Source: Oscheius dolichura
Lineage: Eukaryota > Nematoda > Chromadorea > Rhabditida > Rhabditidae
Length of the DNA stretch: 64,000 bases
NCBI GenBank assembly: GCA_932521035.1
Contig: OW051496.1
Span: forward strand, 310,001 to 374,000
Direction: 5' to 3'
The notes below the pieces were generated by a model. It ran no database searches, had not been told where the DNA came from, and saw only the letters and a program-made list of their open reading frames with translations. Numbering within the stretch: the stretch's first letter is position 1; each line of letters begins with the position of its first letter. Position numbers and translations under genes: made by a program. Below are positions 34,028-50,767 of the stretch, in pieces.

Positions 34028-36217
34028 ATGACTGGTGAGTCGTTCTTTTCTATTTAGAATTTTTTGACGTCTTCTGGGGTGAATAGACGCCAAGAAGAGA
34101 GCAAACTCGTTAAAAATTAAGCATTCCAGAACCCTGGCAGCTAGGAATCCTTTTCAAATTACCTTTAAAATGTTCAGAATTTTCAGCTGATTACAAATAA
34201 CTAATTTAAAAATTATGAAAATGTGCCAAAAATGTAGAAAAATACATTTAAAAGTGAAAATGATTTGAAGAGCGAATTTCGACGAGCGCGCACTGCTAAA
34301 CAACAGCCGCCCGCTGTTTACGCGCGATGGCGCGCTATTACCGTAACCCAGAAAATGGTTTTACGGTACATTTTTATCGTTTAAAAACCTTAAAAAACTT
34401 CATTTTTTTCAAGGAAACTGGAGCTATTGCGATGACGACGACTGCGGGCCGACCAAATGGCCTACCGGGTACCACCAATCCCCGATTGACATCGACCTGT
34501 CCAATGTAAACCGTCTGGATACGGTAGACGGTATCAAATTCGTCAACTACCATCATCCCATCCACGGAGAGATTGTCAACAATGGGCACTCCGGTAAGTT
34601 GTCCTCTTTTTTTGGAGAGGAGGGGAAGAGGAAATGGAGAGAGTGGGCCCTGCTTCCTTTTCAATCAAGCGGCTATTCAATGCGACATGCGGACGACTTT
34701 TTTAGCCCCTTGAAGACATCCGTGGAAAGGACATTAGGAGAGAGAGAGAGAGAGATCTCTGTTTCAAGCGGGACTTTTTTGCAAGATAATTGGATTTCCC
34801 CCCAGGAATTGGAGGGGCTCATGAGTCCTGAAGCTATTTTAACTGAATACGGCCAAATACACGCCCATCATTGATTACCTTTCCATTCTTTTACTTTATA
34901 ACTCTACCGCGAAACCAAAAAAATCTTTTAGCTCTAAAAATTGGTCATAGATCAGAACTTTCCCGTTTCTTGCCCCCGAGGGTTCTTTCACCTTATCGGA
35001 AGCAAATTTTACGACATTTATGACTTTCTGCCCATGGCTACTACCCTTTTGTTCTCCTAAAAATGGGGAAAAACGGCGTGGGGACCTTTAAACCCGTTGA
35101 AATTAGAAATTATTGGCCATGGCACGCGGAAATTGAAATTTAAAAAGTTTTGGCGGCTATAGAAGAAGGGGCCTCAACAATTGTTTTTACTTGAACACGG
35201 CCGAACAATGAATCTTCTTTTCTTTTCTGATATCCTGAAAAAGAGTGAATTCCTTTATTTTCAGTCCAAGTAATCCCCGAAAAAAGAGCCGAGCATCCAG
35301 AAATCTATGGAGGCGGTCTGGACCAAGTCTACCAACTCGTCCAATATCACTTCCACTGGGGAGAGCACGACAACGAGGGTACCGTAACCCCTTTTCCCTG
35401 TTACAGGACCCATTTTAGGCTCTGAGCACACAATTGGTGGCCTCCAATACGCCGGGGAGCTTCACCTAGTCCATCAGGGAATGGAAAATCCAGAGAAATT
35501 AGCCGTTGTGGGAGTATTTCTAAAGTTGGACAAGACGGGAACGGCGCTGGCTGATGAGCAATCCGTCCTGGAGAAATTGCTGAATCCCAGCGCTTCAACG
35601 AACATTCATAACGTCGTGTTGAACCAGAAATTACCGAAGAATCTTCGTTCCTTCTGGCGGTACAACGGGAGCTTGACCACACCGCCCTGCTCGGAAATTG
35701 TGACCTGGACCATCTTTACCGAACCTGTGGGAGTCACTCACGAGCAGGTTAGAACCACTAGAAAGAAAAAAAAAGTCGCTTTAAATATTCAATAAGACCA
35801 CAGTTAGACAGTGGAATGGTAAATAGAGCACAGTTAGACAGCTGAGGAAGGAGTGTAATGATCACTTTTCTGTAGGAGAGCGCCACAATTAGACAGCTAA
35901 AAGGCAGCGCAGCTCAAATAAAAGCAACAGTTAGACAACTCCAAGAGAGTAAAATTCGGAATGGGGAAACGCGCCACAGTTGGACAACAGGAAAAAACTT
36001 CTCGGTAAAACAGAACCACAATTAGACAACAGCACACTTCACTGTCTTTCCGAAAAAATAACTTTATTAATAGCCACAGCGAAACATTCCAAAATTTTAT
36101 TTTCAGTTGGAGCTCTTCCGTCAGGTCAAGGACCACACCGACAAGTGTATCCGCCGTAATTTCCGTCCGGTCCAGCAGATCAACGACCGTACTATCTTCC
36201 ACTACGTTGCTAAATAA
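34028..36217 (+). CDS. Alpha-carbonic anhydrase, cytosolic type
   Basis: Five exons (34028-34034, 34414-34593, 35265-35378, 35419-35747, 36107-36217) give 246 residues. Carbonic anhydrase interconverts CO2 and bicarbonate at a zinc ion. The three zinc ligands are present: His91 and His93 in YHFHWGEHD, and His116 in GELHLVH. The proton-shuttle His61 (NNGHS) is also there. The substrate pocket motif SLTTPPCSE and the FRPVQ C-terminal signature are intact, so the enzyme should be active. There is no signal peptide, which suggests a cytosolic form. The first coding exon is only 7 bp (ATGACTG); it was chosen by phase and is preceded by a likely 5' UTR. Intron 1 holds dispersed repeat R1; intron 4 holds six copies of the 16 bp motif. 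The gene converges on the acetylcholinesterase gene. Confidence 0.95.
34167..34357 (-). repeat. Dispersed repeat R1, copy c
   Basis: Reverse-orientation copy in intron 1 of the carbonic anhydrase gene. It carries CAGAATTTTCAGCTGATTAC, a diverged GCGAATTTCGACGAGCGCGC block and GATGGCGCGCTATTACCGTA. Confidence 0.85.
35797..36030 (+). repeat. Cluster of six copies of the 16 bp dispersed motif
   Basis: Six same-orientation matches to GCCACAGTTAGACAGC start at about 35797, 35828, 35882, 35924, 35973 and 36015, within intron 4 of the carbonic anhydrase gene. Spacing is irregular (31-54 bp) and the sequence between them is not conserved. A looser copy follows just after the stop codon (36228-36243). 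Confidence 0.9.
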
Positions 36218-36687
36218 TTGCCACAGCGCCACAGTTACTCAGCCAACATCGAAAAACAATGTGTTCCGGTGTCCAAAACCCTGTACCGGTTGTCAAAATT
36301 CCTGTAGATTCTATTCTTAACCTAAGAAAAGTTCGTGTAGAGGTATAACATGACGTGTAATAAAGATTTTTATTGTATTGTTTCGTAATAATATAATACA
36401 TATACAGACATCTTCTCGAGAGATTACGGTAATTCTCAACATTTCCTATGGGAAAAGGACAGGTGGAGAAGAATGTCTGAAGGCAAGAAAGGTCCCGTTT
36501 GGAATGTGTACATCAAGCCGGATATCTGTGTCGGGTTACGGTAGCGGAATGTGACCCGGCTGGGAGGAGAGGGAAAGGTATTCGGGGCGGAAAGAGATCG
36601 AAATTTCGAATAAAATGGGCTGGAAAAAAGTGAGGTGAGGTGTTTTTTTTTGGTCGAGGGAAAGAATAGGGTTTGGGGGGAAGGAAT
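36218..36687. other. Shared 3' region of two convergent genes
   Basis: This 470 bp gap holds the 3' UTRs of carbonic anhydrase (+) and acetylcholinesterase (-). Apart from the polyadenylation signals at 36359-36374, nothing coding is seen. Confidence 0.6.
36359..36374. terminator. Overlapping polyadenylation signals on both strands
   Basis: AATAAA on the plus strand (36359-36364) lies 142 bp after the carbonic anhydrase stop. AATAAA on the minus strand (36374-36369) could serve the esterase. If both are used, the two transcripts end within a few bases of each other or overlap. Confidence 0.6.
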
Positions 36688-42443
<5,756 letters not shown>

Positions 42444-43950
42444 TTCCTGTCACTTCATATTTTCCAAGTTTTACGGAGGAGGGAAGATATAAAACAAGAC
42501 GGTAGGATGAATGACTCTCTGTCCTCTCCCGGGTGGTATTTGACTTGGAGACGACGAGGAGAAACAGCAGATCAAACACGGGTCGGAGGTCGGCCGATTA
42601 CTCGCTGGCTCTCTTGGATCCGCCGGGTTGTGGGGGTGGATGTGCCGAGAGAGAGGGAGAGAGAAAGAGCCGGGGAGATCTGTAAGAGACTCGTTGACTG
42701 GGGGTTCGGGTTTCACTCGTGGTGAGTCGAGTCGGAAGAGAAATAGCAAAAACAGTGCGAGTATATAGTGGAAACAAATTGAGTTTTGGAATCTATTAAT
42801 GTTTGGACTACAATGAAACCTGGAAGAAAAAAGAGTACCTTATATGGATACTGTAGCCAAAAAAAGTAAGAAATTCGCGGGAAACCAGCCAAATATTGGA
42901 TAAAAAGACGGAAATAATGTAACTGTCACCACACACTACCATGAAATCTTCGAAAACAATTGAATTGCGTTTTAAAAGAATACTGTAACCAAAAAATAAG
43001 GTTAAAAAAGGAATAGAACAGATTTAGAAGGAAGAAATGGGAATAATGCACGTTTTGTTCATAATATATTGCTCCGTTATTATCGTAAATTGAAAAAGAA
43101 ATACTTTATGTGGACCTTGGAACAAAAAGAATAAAGAAAGGAGGAGAAATAAACGACAAATTGGAGGAAAAGATGGGGGTTGAATGGATTTTTCAGACGT
43201 AGAAGGGAAGAAAACGTTCTTATTGGTACTGTAAATAGAAAACGTGAACCATAGTTGAAATCAACGCAACGAATTTCTCCGTGCTCTGGTTATTTTATGG
43301 AATTGCCAAAACATTGAGAAAAAAATGGAAAAAGCTTCGGTTTTGTGTTATATTCCGTTCCAAAAACTCCTGTTACTGCTATGAGGAGAGTACAACAATT
43401 TGGTAGAAAAATAAAGAGCTCAGGAATAATCCCTTTGCTGACGTTCCAAACCCCGTGATAATTCCAAAAAAACGCCCCTTGTAATCGGCTCAGGCTCACG
43501 AGGTGCTGCCTTCTCTACTTTTTGCTGCAACCAGTAACCAAAAGGAAGAAAAGAACTTGTTGAACTACAGTCTTTGTTATTTTTCTCTTCCTTTCCCCGT
43601 GAAGTGGAAAGGGGGGCATAGTAGAGTAAGAGAGAGCGAGGTGGAGTCCCTTCTCCATGTCATAAAACGGGAAAGAGAGAGAGAGAGACACTACTCCAAG
43701 TGTCCGAACTGAAACACATGTTCCTTGGGGGACATAACCCGGGTAGAGTGGATCATCTGTTTTATTGGGTCTGGGCTGGAAAAAAAGGAGACTTTGAGAG
43801 GGGTATTATTTGCAAATTGGCGGAAACTAGAAGACCCTAAAACGTCAGACGCAGCAAAAGCGAAAAGAAACAGATGGTTTGGTTATAATGCGCTATAATA
43901 ACACAAGAGTTTTTTTTCTCCAAAATTTGAGTACAAATGTTTTTTGGCTT

Positions 43951-44141
43951 CAAAATGTTCTGAATTCTCCGCTGATTACGGTAAACTAATTTAAAAATTA
44001 TAAAAATATGTCAAAATTCGAGAAAAATGCATTCAAAGGAAGGCAATTTGTTCAACGAATTTCGTCCAACGCGCCGCTAAATAACGGCCGCCCGCCCGCA
44101 CGCGCTTTGGCGCTATTACAGTTAGCCGGAAACGGTGTGTA
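43951..44141 (-). repeat. Dispersed repeat R1, copy e (intergenic)
   Basis: Reverse-orientation copy with TTCTGAATTCTCCGCTGATT, TTTGTTCAACGAATTTCGTC, CGCGCCGCTAAATAACGGCC and TTGGCGCTATTACAGTTAGC. It is the only full copy outside an intron. Confidence 0.85.
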
Positions 44142-44446
44142 CTGTTTTTTTTTATTGAAGAGTGAGAGAAAGAAGAGGGGCAGTCCTTTAAAATCATCAA
44201 GGGGGCCCCAGAGTACTGTATAGTCCTATAGAAACAGGCTAAAATTGAAGTTGGGAGAATAAACTAACTGAACTGGCCCATAAGTAATCCTAGCGATTAA
44301 AAAGCACTACAGTAGCCTAATAAATTTCATTTTTCATATTTTTGGAAGGGGAAATGGGTCCCGAAGAGATAGTAGCCGGCTGCAGGACCCTGAACCGGGG
44401 AGGGAGGACTTTTGACGACAACGGGAGGCGACCGAAGGGGATGACA

Positions 44447-44475
44447 CACGTGCGGCCATTACATAAACACACGTG
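44447..44475. promoter_or_regulatory. Paired palindromic E-boxes (CACGTG x2)
   Basis: ACACACGTG occurs twice, with the CACGTG cores at 44447-44452 and 44470-44475, spaced 23 bp centre to centre. They lie about 2 kb upstream of the esterase start. CACGTG binds bHLH factors such as Myc/Max or HIF types. Function here is unproven. Confidence 0.35.
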
Positions 44476-45903
44476 CTTTAAACTTTTCTGTGTGTGGCGA
44501 TTAGCTCTTCCCCCAGCTCACTCTCTCAGAGGATCTCTCTCTCTCCTCCTCTTCGCGACATTAGATATGACGGAGAGAGGAGATGACAGCCCCCGAGACC
44601 GAGATGGATTCATTGTCATACACTTAGAGACAGCAGCAAAATCAAAGGCGTGTTGCGGTTTTGGGGCAACTGCTCCGGCTGGAGGCTATTTTTTACCCTG
44701 TCTAGATGGAGAAAAGGGAAGAGGAGACCTTTAAAAGTGGGAAAACCAAGAAGATGGGAGGATTACAGTCCACAAAGAGGAAATTCTATTGAAATCGAGA
44801 CTTTTGACTATCTAACTGAGGAAATGAAGTTTCCGGGATACAAAGAATCAAACAAATTGTCTTCTCAGAAGAAATAGGAACATTCTAGATACTGCAATTG
44901 AGAAAAACTGGCTGACGAGCAGACATCGGAGCGAAGAAGCAATCAAACAACATTACAGTCGGTTTTAATACTTTCTATGTATCCTTGAGAGATTATATTT
45001 TGAGATAAGAGCTATGAACATTGGGTTGCCGTACCGTTTAGGAAATTGCTAACAATTTTGTTCCAAGACAAATCGGAGGGAATTCGCTGAACGAAATATT
45101 CAAAATCAACAAGAACGCGACGTGGCGCTTTGTCTGGCTGTCTAACTGAGGAAAATGAGCTCTCAGGATCTCAAAAAGGCAAGGTATGAATCGAAATTTG
45201 CTTTACAAAGGAAATTGGACTACTCTGGATACCGTAGTTGGAAAAATAAGTGGTAGTTCAAACTAATGTCTGAACGAATGGAAATAAACTTTATATTCAG
45301 TTTTTGTACTTTCTATGTATCCTGGAAAGTTTTTATTTTAGAGATTTTCTTTATGGTCATTCTGAGTACGGCACGGATAGGAAAGTAACGTAATTTTTGT
45401 TCCAATATAAAGGGCAAGCCTGCTCCACAGTCATGGAATTGTTTTTCTTTTAAAAAAAAATGGAGAAAACTAGTATTTTAAAGGAAAGAAAGGCTCCAGG
45501 AACCAATAACCAGAACCAGAGACTTTAGCTTCTTCCCCCAGATGACAACTCTCATCAGCTGGAGGATGGAGATGTTCCCCCTGGTTGACAAATTGACTCC
45601 GACCAGGAGACGACACGGAGGAACTGGAAGGGGCGAGTCAAAACACTTGGCTATCCCGTCGCCTCTTCAGGTAGAAGAAAACAAACGGGGGGACAGAAGA
45701 CAACGGAGGGCGAGGGGAGCAGAGGGACCCCCTCGTCGCCTCATTAGCAATGTATTGGGTCATAAAAGAGAGGGGAACGAAACCAAAATAAACGCTGGCT
45801 GGGGTTGTCCCCGTCCCCGTCATTTTAGCCCTCATTATAATTAAATCAACCGGGGAAAAAGAGCTGTCAACGGGCTGTTCCATTGACCGGGAGCCCGGCG
45901 CCC

Positions 45904-45991
45904 GCACCCGTAAACTCTCGGCAGCTGGAAGGCCAGTTAGACCAGAGCCAGAGATTCACATTGGCATTTACTGCCGAGATTTTACGGGTGC
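45904..45991. mobile_element. 88 bp MITE-like inverted-repeat element
   Basis: Starts GCACCCGTAAACTCTCGGCA and ends with the near-exact reverse complement (CTGCCGAGATTTTACGGGTG). The ~46 bp centre is unique. A second copy with the same ends is at 54253-54335. Confidence 0.8.
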
Positions 45992-48900
45992 AGCCGCTGC
46001 TCAAAAGAAGAGAGAACAAAAGAGACAAGGAAATTGGGGGCTCCAGTTACAGGAAGTCTACTTTGTTTGTGCAAATTTGCAGAATTTCCTCTCTAAAAAG
46101 GGTTTTGGCTGTTTAACTGTGGCTTTTATCCGCCTAATGAGAGCCAGAAATGAGCGAGAAGCAGCTCTTTTTCAGCCGGGACCTAATGCATTAGTCACGG
46201 ATCTGTCTCTCCCGTTTTTTGATGTAATTTCCGGGAAGATAGACATCAACGTAATAGAAACAGCGTAGCTAAAGATGATCGTTCCTATATAAGAGACGAA
46301 TAAAACATCCTGGCTTCGCTCAAGGCCCAACGGTGAAATTTTATTCATGAACTCAATTACTGGGGGGCACAAAAATTAGCAGGCTTCATTGGACAGGGCC
46401 AAAAATTAACCAGCGTGTTCTAAAACCAGGGAGATGGTTGAATTTCATTTCAAAAACCACGAAATTGAGCTGCACATCATACAACTGCCCAGATTACAGT
46501 ATATAAGACTACCGTGATGCAGAAAAAAATAGTTTTTCTAGAAATTTCCGCCAGACTATTTAAATCAAGACCAGAAAAGTGATTTAGTTCCATGTAGTTT
46601 CAATAGTGAAGTCAGCAAAATCCATTGTATTTTTTCAAAGATTGTTTTCTGATACAGAACACTGTTACGGCTCTTCTAAAAAGGAAAGCAGTGCTAACCG
46701 GTACTTGAAATTTCAAATTTGCCCCCAACAGCTCTCAACGATCAAAAAAACTGAAGCGGGTTGGGTAATAAAGTTTGTCTGAAACCTATTAAAATTTTCC
46801 AGAAAGTAGTAAGTAAAGATAGTCGCGCTGACGGATAGTACCCCCAAAACTCCCCCAGAATCTCCAAAAAAAGAGTTCCTTATGTTCATTTTCTTGCTAA
46901 GCACTTCTAAACTATGGGTAAATTAAACTTTTATTATAACACCAGTATGCCTCCGGCGGCCTTTGCCCGCGTTGGGATTTGTTTATTTCGGTCGAAAGAG
47001 ATTTGACAGTCGAATAAGATCTGACGGTCGAAATTTTCTGCTTCTCTCCCGTTTGACCTGTCAATCTACACAGACGACATGTCTCGCAGACAGACAGACA
47101 GACAGAGATCTGCCTATTATTTAGGGTAGGATGGTTGCTTCCAAAAAATGAGATCTATTGGCGAAAACAAGGCGAATCGTAGAGTGATTGATATATTGAA
47201 GCACTTTTACGGATAAAGGCAACGGTAAACCTATAAATTTCACCAAAATCAGTAACTACAATAGCAACCACTCCTACGATGATAACCTATCATGAATTCT
47301 GTTCAATTGGGTCTAAAAATCGAGAAATGATTACTGTACCAGGAGGCAATACAACCTTTTAGCTAAAGGTTGAAACAGTTTCTCAAAGTTACCTAAAACA
47401 GGAAAATAATCGGAGTATTCGGTCAGAAACGTCAGGTCGAGCAAAAGATTCGACGATTTCAGTAAATAAATCCCAGACAAAACCAATAAAAGTCATATAA
47501 GAAACAGTAATAGATGAAGTTACCCGCCGAAGTTAGGCGAAACCGGGCGCATTACCCCCCTGGTGGGGGATGGCGAAATGAGGAGGAGGAGGTCATAATG
47601 GCTGAGCTAATAGATCAGCAGGGCCAGCCACATCTGTCATCTCAAGCTGTGTGAATTTATCAACACGCAGGGGTGGGCTAGGGAGTAGCCAAGGGGAGGG
47701 GGGATGGGGAAAATATAGTGGAGAGGCTGTAGTAAAAAGGAACAGATATCCCCGGCCGGGGTGTGTTGCGTTTGCCTTTGGACTCGTGTGAGTGTCTCTC
47801 CCTCCCGGCCCCTCTCTCTCTCTCTCGCTCCTCTTCCTCTAGATTGTGTAATGGATAAAGTAGCGACTGATGGAGAGAGAAAAAAGAAAAAAGAACACGT
47901 GTAACCATTTGTTCAGCCGACATCGATTTATTGGGAGGAGTGGAGACTGGAAGGGGAGGGGGGAAGAAGAAGGATTGACAAGTGAGTCACGGATGGAGCA
48001 GCGCTGTACGAAAATAGAGCACATGGAAGCTCGGAGAAACAAATTCTGAGACTGTGAGCACTATAAAAGCTCAGAATAGAGCATAGAAAAAACTAGACTG
48101 TGTAGAATTCTTCAAAATAAACTTCAGATCTTTTTTCAGCTCAAGGAAAGGCCTTGAACGCTTTGTAAGGTTGCTAAAGAGTCTCATATCGAAATTTTCG
48201 TTTCTACTGTTTTTTTTGGTTTCACAATTTCTTTATAAGAAATTTTCCTAATCGAGTTTTTCATTTTCGAAACGACCCTGAGCGCTTTTGGGTCGTTTTC
48301 TTTCGTTGCCGTTGCCATTTCGGGTCGTTTCCAAAACAGTTTCGGCCGGAGCTTGGCCGTCCCATAATATAATGTATTAGAGAATCGCAACTAGTTGAGC
48401 CACAGTTTAGTCAACTTTTTCAGTTTTTCAACGTAAATGAGCCGTTTTGGTGGCAACTTTGAGAAATGATGATTTTTCAAGTTCTATGGCAGTTATTTAG
48501 CTTCCTGGATCTTTACATTACTGATACGAATCTCAATAACCGACCCTCTATAATATCTCGTGGAAAAGTAACTTTTTCAATGCCACAACGTGTTTTGCTC
48601 CAGTCGGAGTCGTTTTTTTGGGCTGTGGAACATCTAGAATAATGCTAAAGGCACAAATCAACGATTTTTAAAATTTTTATGTTCAAAATCAGCTATAAAT
48701 TTTTTGATCTTTGATTTCCTTTACTTTTATTACGGAACTCTATCTGCAGCGATTTTCTTAACCAAATGTATGTTTTGCAAAAGGTTTTACTCCTATTTCT
48801 AGTTGAAATAACCTTTACGAGCTGTTTGAAGATACAGAAGGACAAAGTAAATGTCGAGGAAAGGTAGAGGGCAATAATATATCTTTCTTGAAAAACTTTT

Positions 48901-50761
48901 ATAAGATCTACAGGCAATTTATAACGCGAGGTCAAGTATAGCCATATTGTAATGCCGGTAATGGCTACGATCAAAATTTCGATGCCAAATGTTTCGATGC
49001 GTCGTTTTATTTAGCCAGGGAAGAGGAAGAACATTAACACAAGAATCTCGAAAGGAAAAATGCCCCACAGAGGGAAAAGGATCCAATATTATCGACTATT
49101 TTCTTCCACATTGAAGTTCAGTCTAGCAATACCTCTATTACCGTCTAAATTTATAAGGATCAGGAAACAAATCAACTAGAAAAAAAGAGAGGAGATAATT
49201 CTAATCCAAATGAATGCTACCCAGGTAAAAAAGTGATCCCATCCTGCCGGTAAGCAGTAGTTGGGGACAGCTCAAATACAAAGCCGCGACCAAGTGCCAC
49301 GGCAAACATCCGAGCAGTGTGGGCGATCTTGTACCTCTTGTTCCCAGCAAAAATTAAAAAATTGAGCATCAACTTTAGAAAATTTGAATAAAAGCTACTC
49401 AAAAAGGGGACTAAAGAAGCTGCAGGAACACGGGAGGAATAAACGAGTGGATGCGACTGATCTGAGCAAATCGATTTGTTGTCACCTGCCAGCCGATCAT
49501 GGACGAGCCGATGCCGCTATTGAGACGGCAGACGAGCTAAAGAAGCTTTCTACGCTTTCCCAGTTGAAATGTATTGGAAAAAATAGGGGGAAATGGTCAA
49601 AGAAGTGGGAAAAGGGCATAAAATAGGAGAGAAGCACCACGCGTTCCATTATTTTATGTTTTAGAGGAGCTATAAAACCTTAGTTATGAGAAAGCTTACA
49701 ATACTTGTTGTTATGCATAGCGATGTTTCAAAGAGATTTCAAATACCCCCTTTTTCCTAATTTATGGTGCTACGTTGCTAAGTACTGAAATTGGGACAAC
49801 ATGCCTTTTTTGAGCATCTGGTTCACTTTATTCATGTTTTACGAGGACTAGAAAGAGCTGGTTGTGTCTACGGTTGCAATGAATCGGGGCCATCCGTATT
49901 GTCCGTTTCAAAGGGAAGTGATAAACGAAGTTATCACTAGAAAGTGCTAGTACGCTTCAAACATTGCATAAATATGATTGTTTGAGAGTTATTTTTATTG
50001 AGTAATCAGTTCTTTTACGCCAAAAATTGAAATAAATAATATTTCAGGAGATAAATCACTCTGGCCAGCTCGAACAGTTAATTTTGTTTCACGATCTGTT
50101 TAAAACCATCGGGAAGAGTAGTTTTTACTTCCTTCAGGATCTCAATTCACCTTCTAATGTTGTATTTTGACTTTACGTTTTATTCATGTTTTAGCTGTAA
50201 TTGAAAACAGAAACTATCACAATGTTGACAATAGGAAGAATTCCGAAAGGGTAGTAAGGAGTACAATGGATAAATGAAGGGGATGGGAAAAATGAACCAT
50301 TATTGGCTGTCTAACTGTGGTTCATTTGCATGCTTTCGCACTTTTCTAACTAATCAAATTGTAGCTGTGCGACTTTTCTTTATATAACCGGTAAAACTCT
50401 AAAAAATCTTCGGTTCTCTTCAAAATTTCCAACTGCATTGAATTTCGCTTCTCTTCTCCTCATAAATCTGCAGATACAACACGACACGATGTCCCATCCT
50501 ATCACCCCGAGGCCCGGGAAAAGATAGCTGACAAGGACGAAAGATCAAGATGAACGAGGAGTCAATCGGACTGGCCATTATTCACCGCAACGATTTGTGC
50601 AGACGGGAAGAAAAGAACAAACGACACACGGCAATATCTGTCGGGCAAGAACACACAACTGCTGGAAATGTAGTAGGCTTGAAACAGAAAAAAAACTGTT
50701 TATTGGCAATCAGCAAGAATAATTTGAGATATCATCAGTTTTCCCCCCACTTTCCTCTTAA

Positions 50762-50767
50762 TTTATT
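50762..50767 (-). terminator. Polyadenylation signal overlapping the channel stop codon
   Basis: The minus strand reads TAATAAA where TAA is the stop codon of the Cys-loop channel gene, so the 3' UTR would be very short. Confidence 0.55.

Larger units (their letters stand above)
42444..50761. other. ~8.3 kb gap without a recognisable gene
   Basis: The left part is the upstream region of the esterase gene. It includes purine-rich GAGAGAGGGAGAGAG (42645-42665). Other contents are R1 copy e, an E-box pair (44.45 kb), a small MITE (45.9 kb), a GACA repeat (47090-47105), a CT-rich tract (47800-47835) and an AAACGACCC/GGGTCGTTT hairpin (48275-48303). Open frames such as 44342-44734 and 45542-45844 are low complexity and match no family I know. 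Confidence 0.55.

Noticed and set aside
44342-44734. 130-codon open frame in the 8 kb gap
   Set aside because: Low-complexity, Gly/Arg/Ser-rich, unsupported by splice sites or any domain.
49384-49626. 80-codon frame with mixed polar composition (KKLQEHGRNKRVDAT)
   Set aside because: Looks more coding-like than its neighbours but no start context, partner exon or family could be found, so it is not called.
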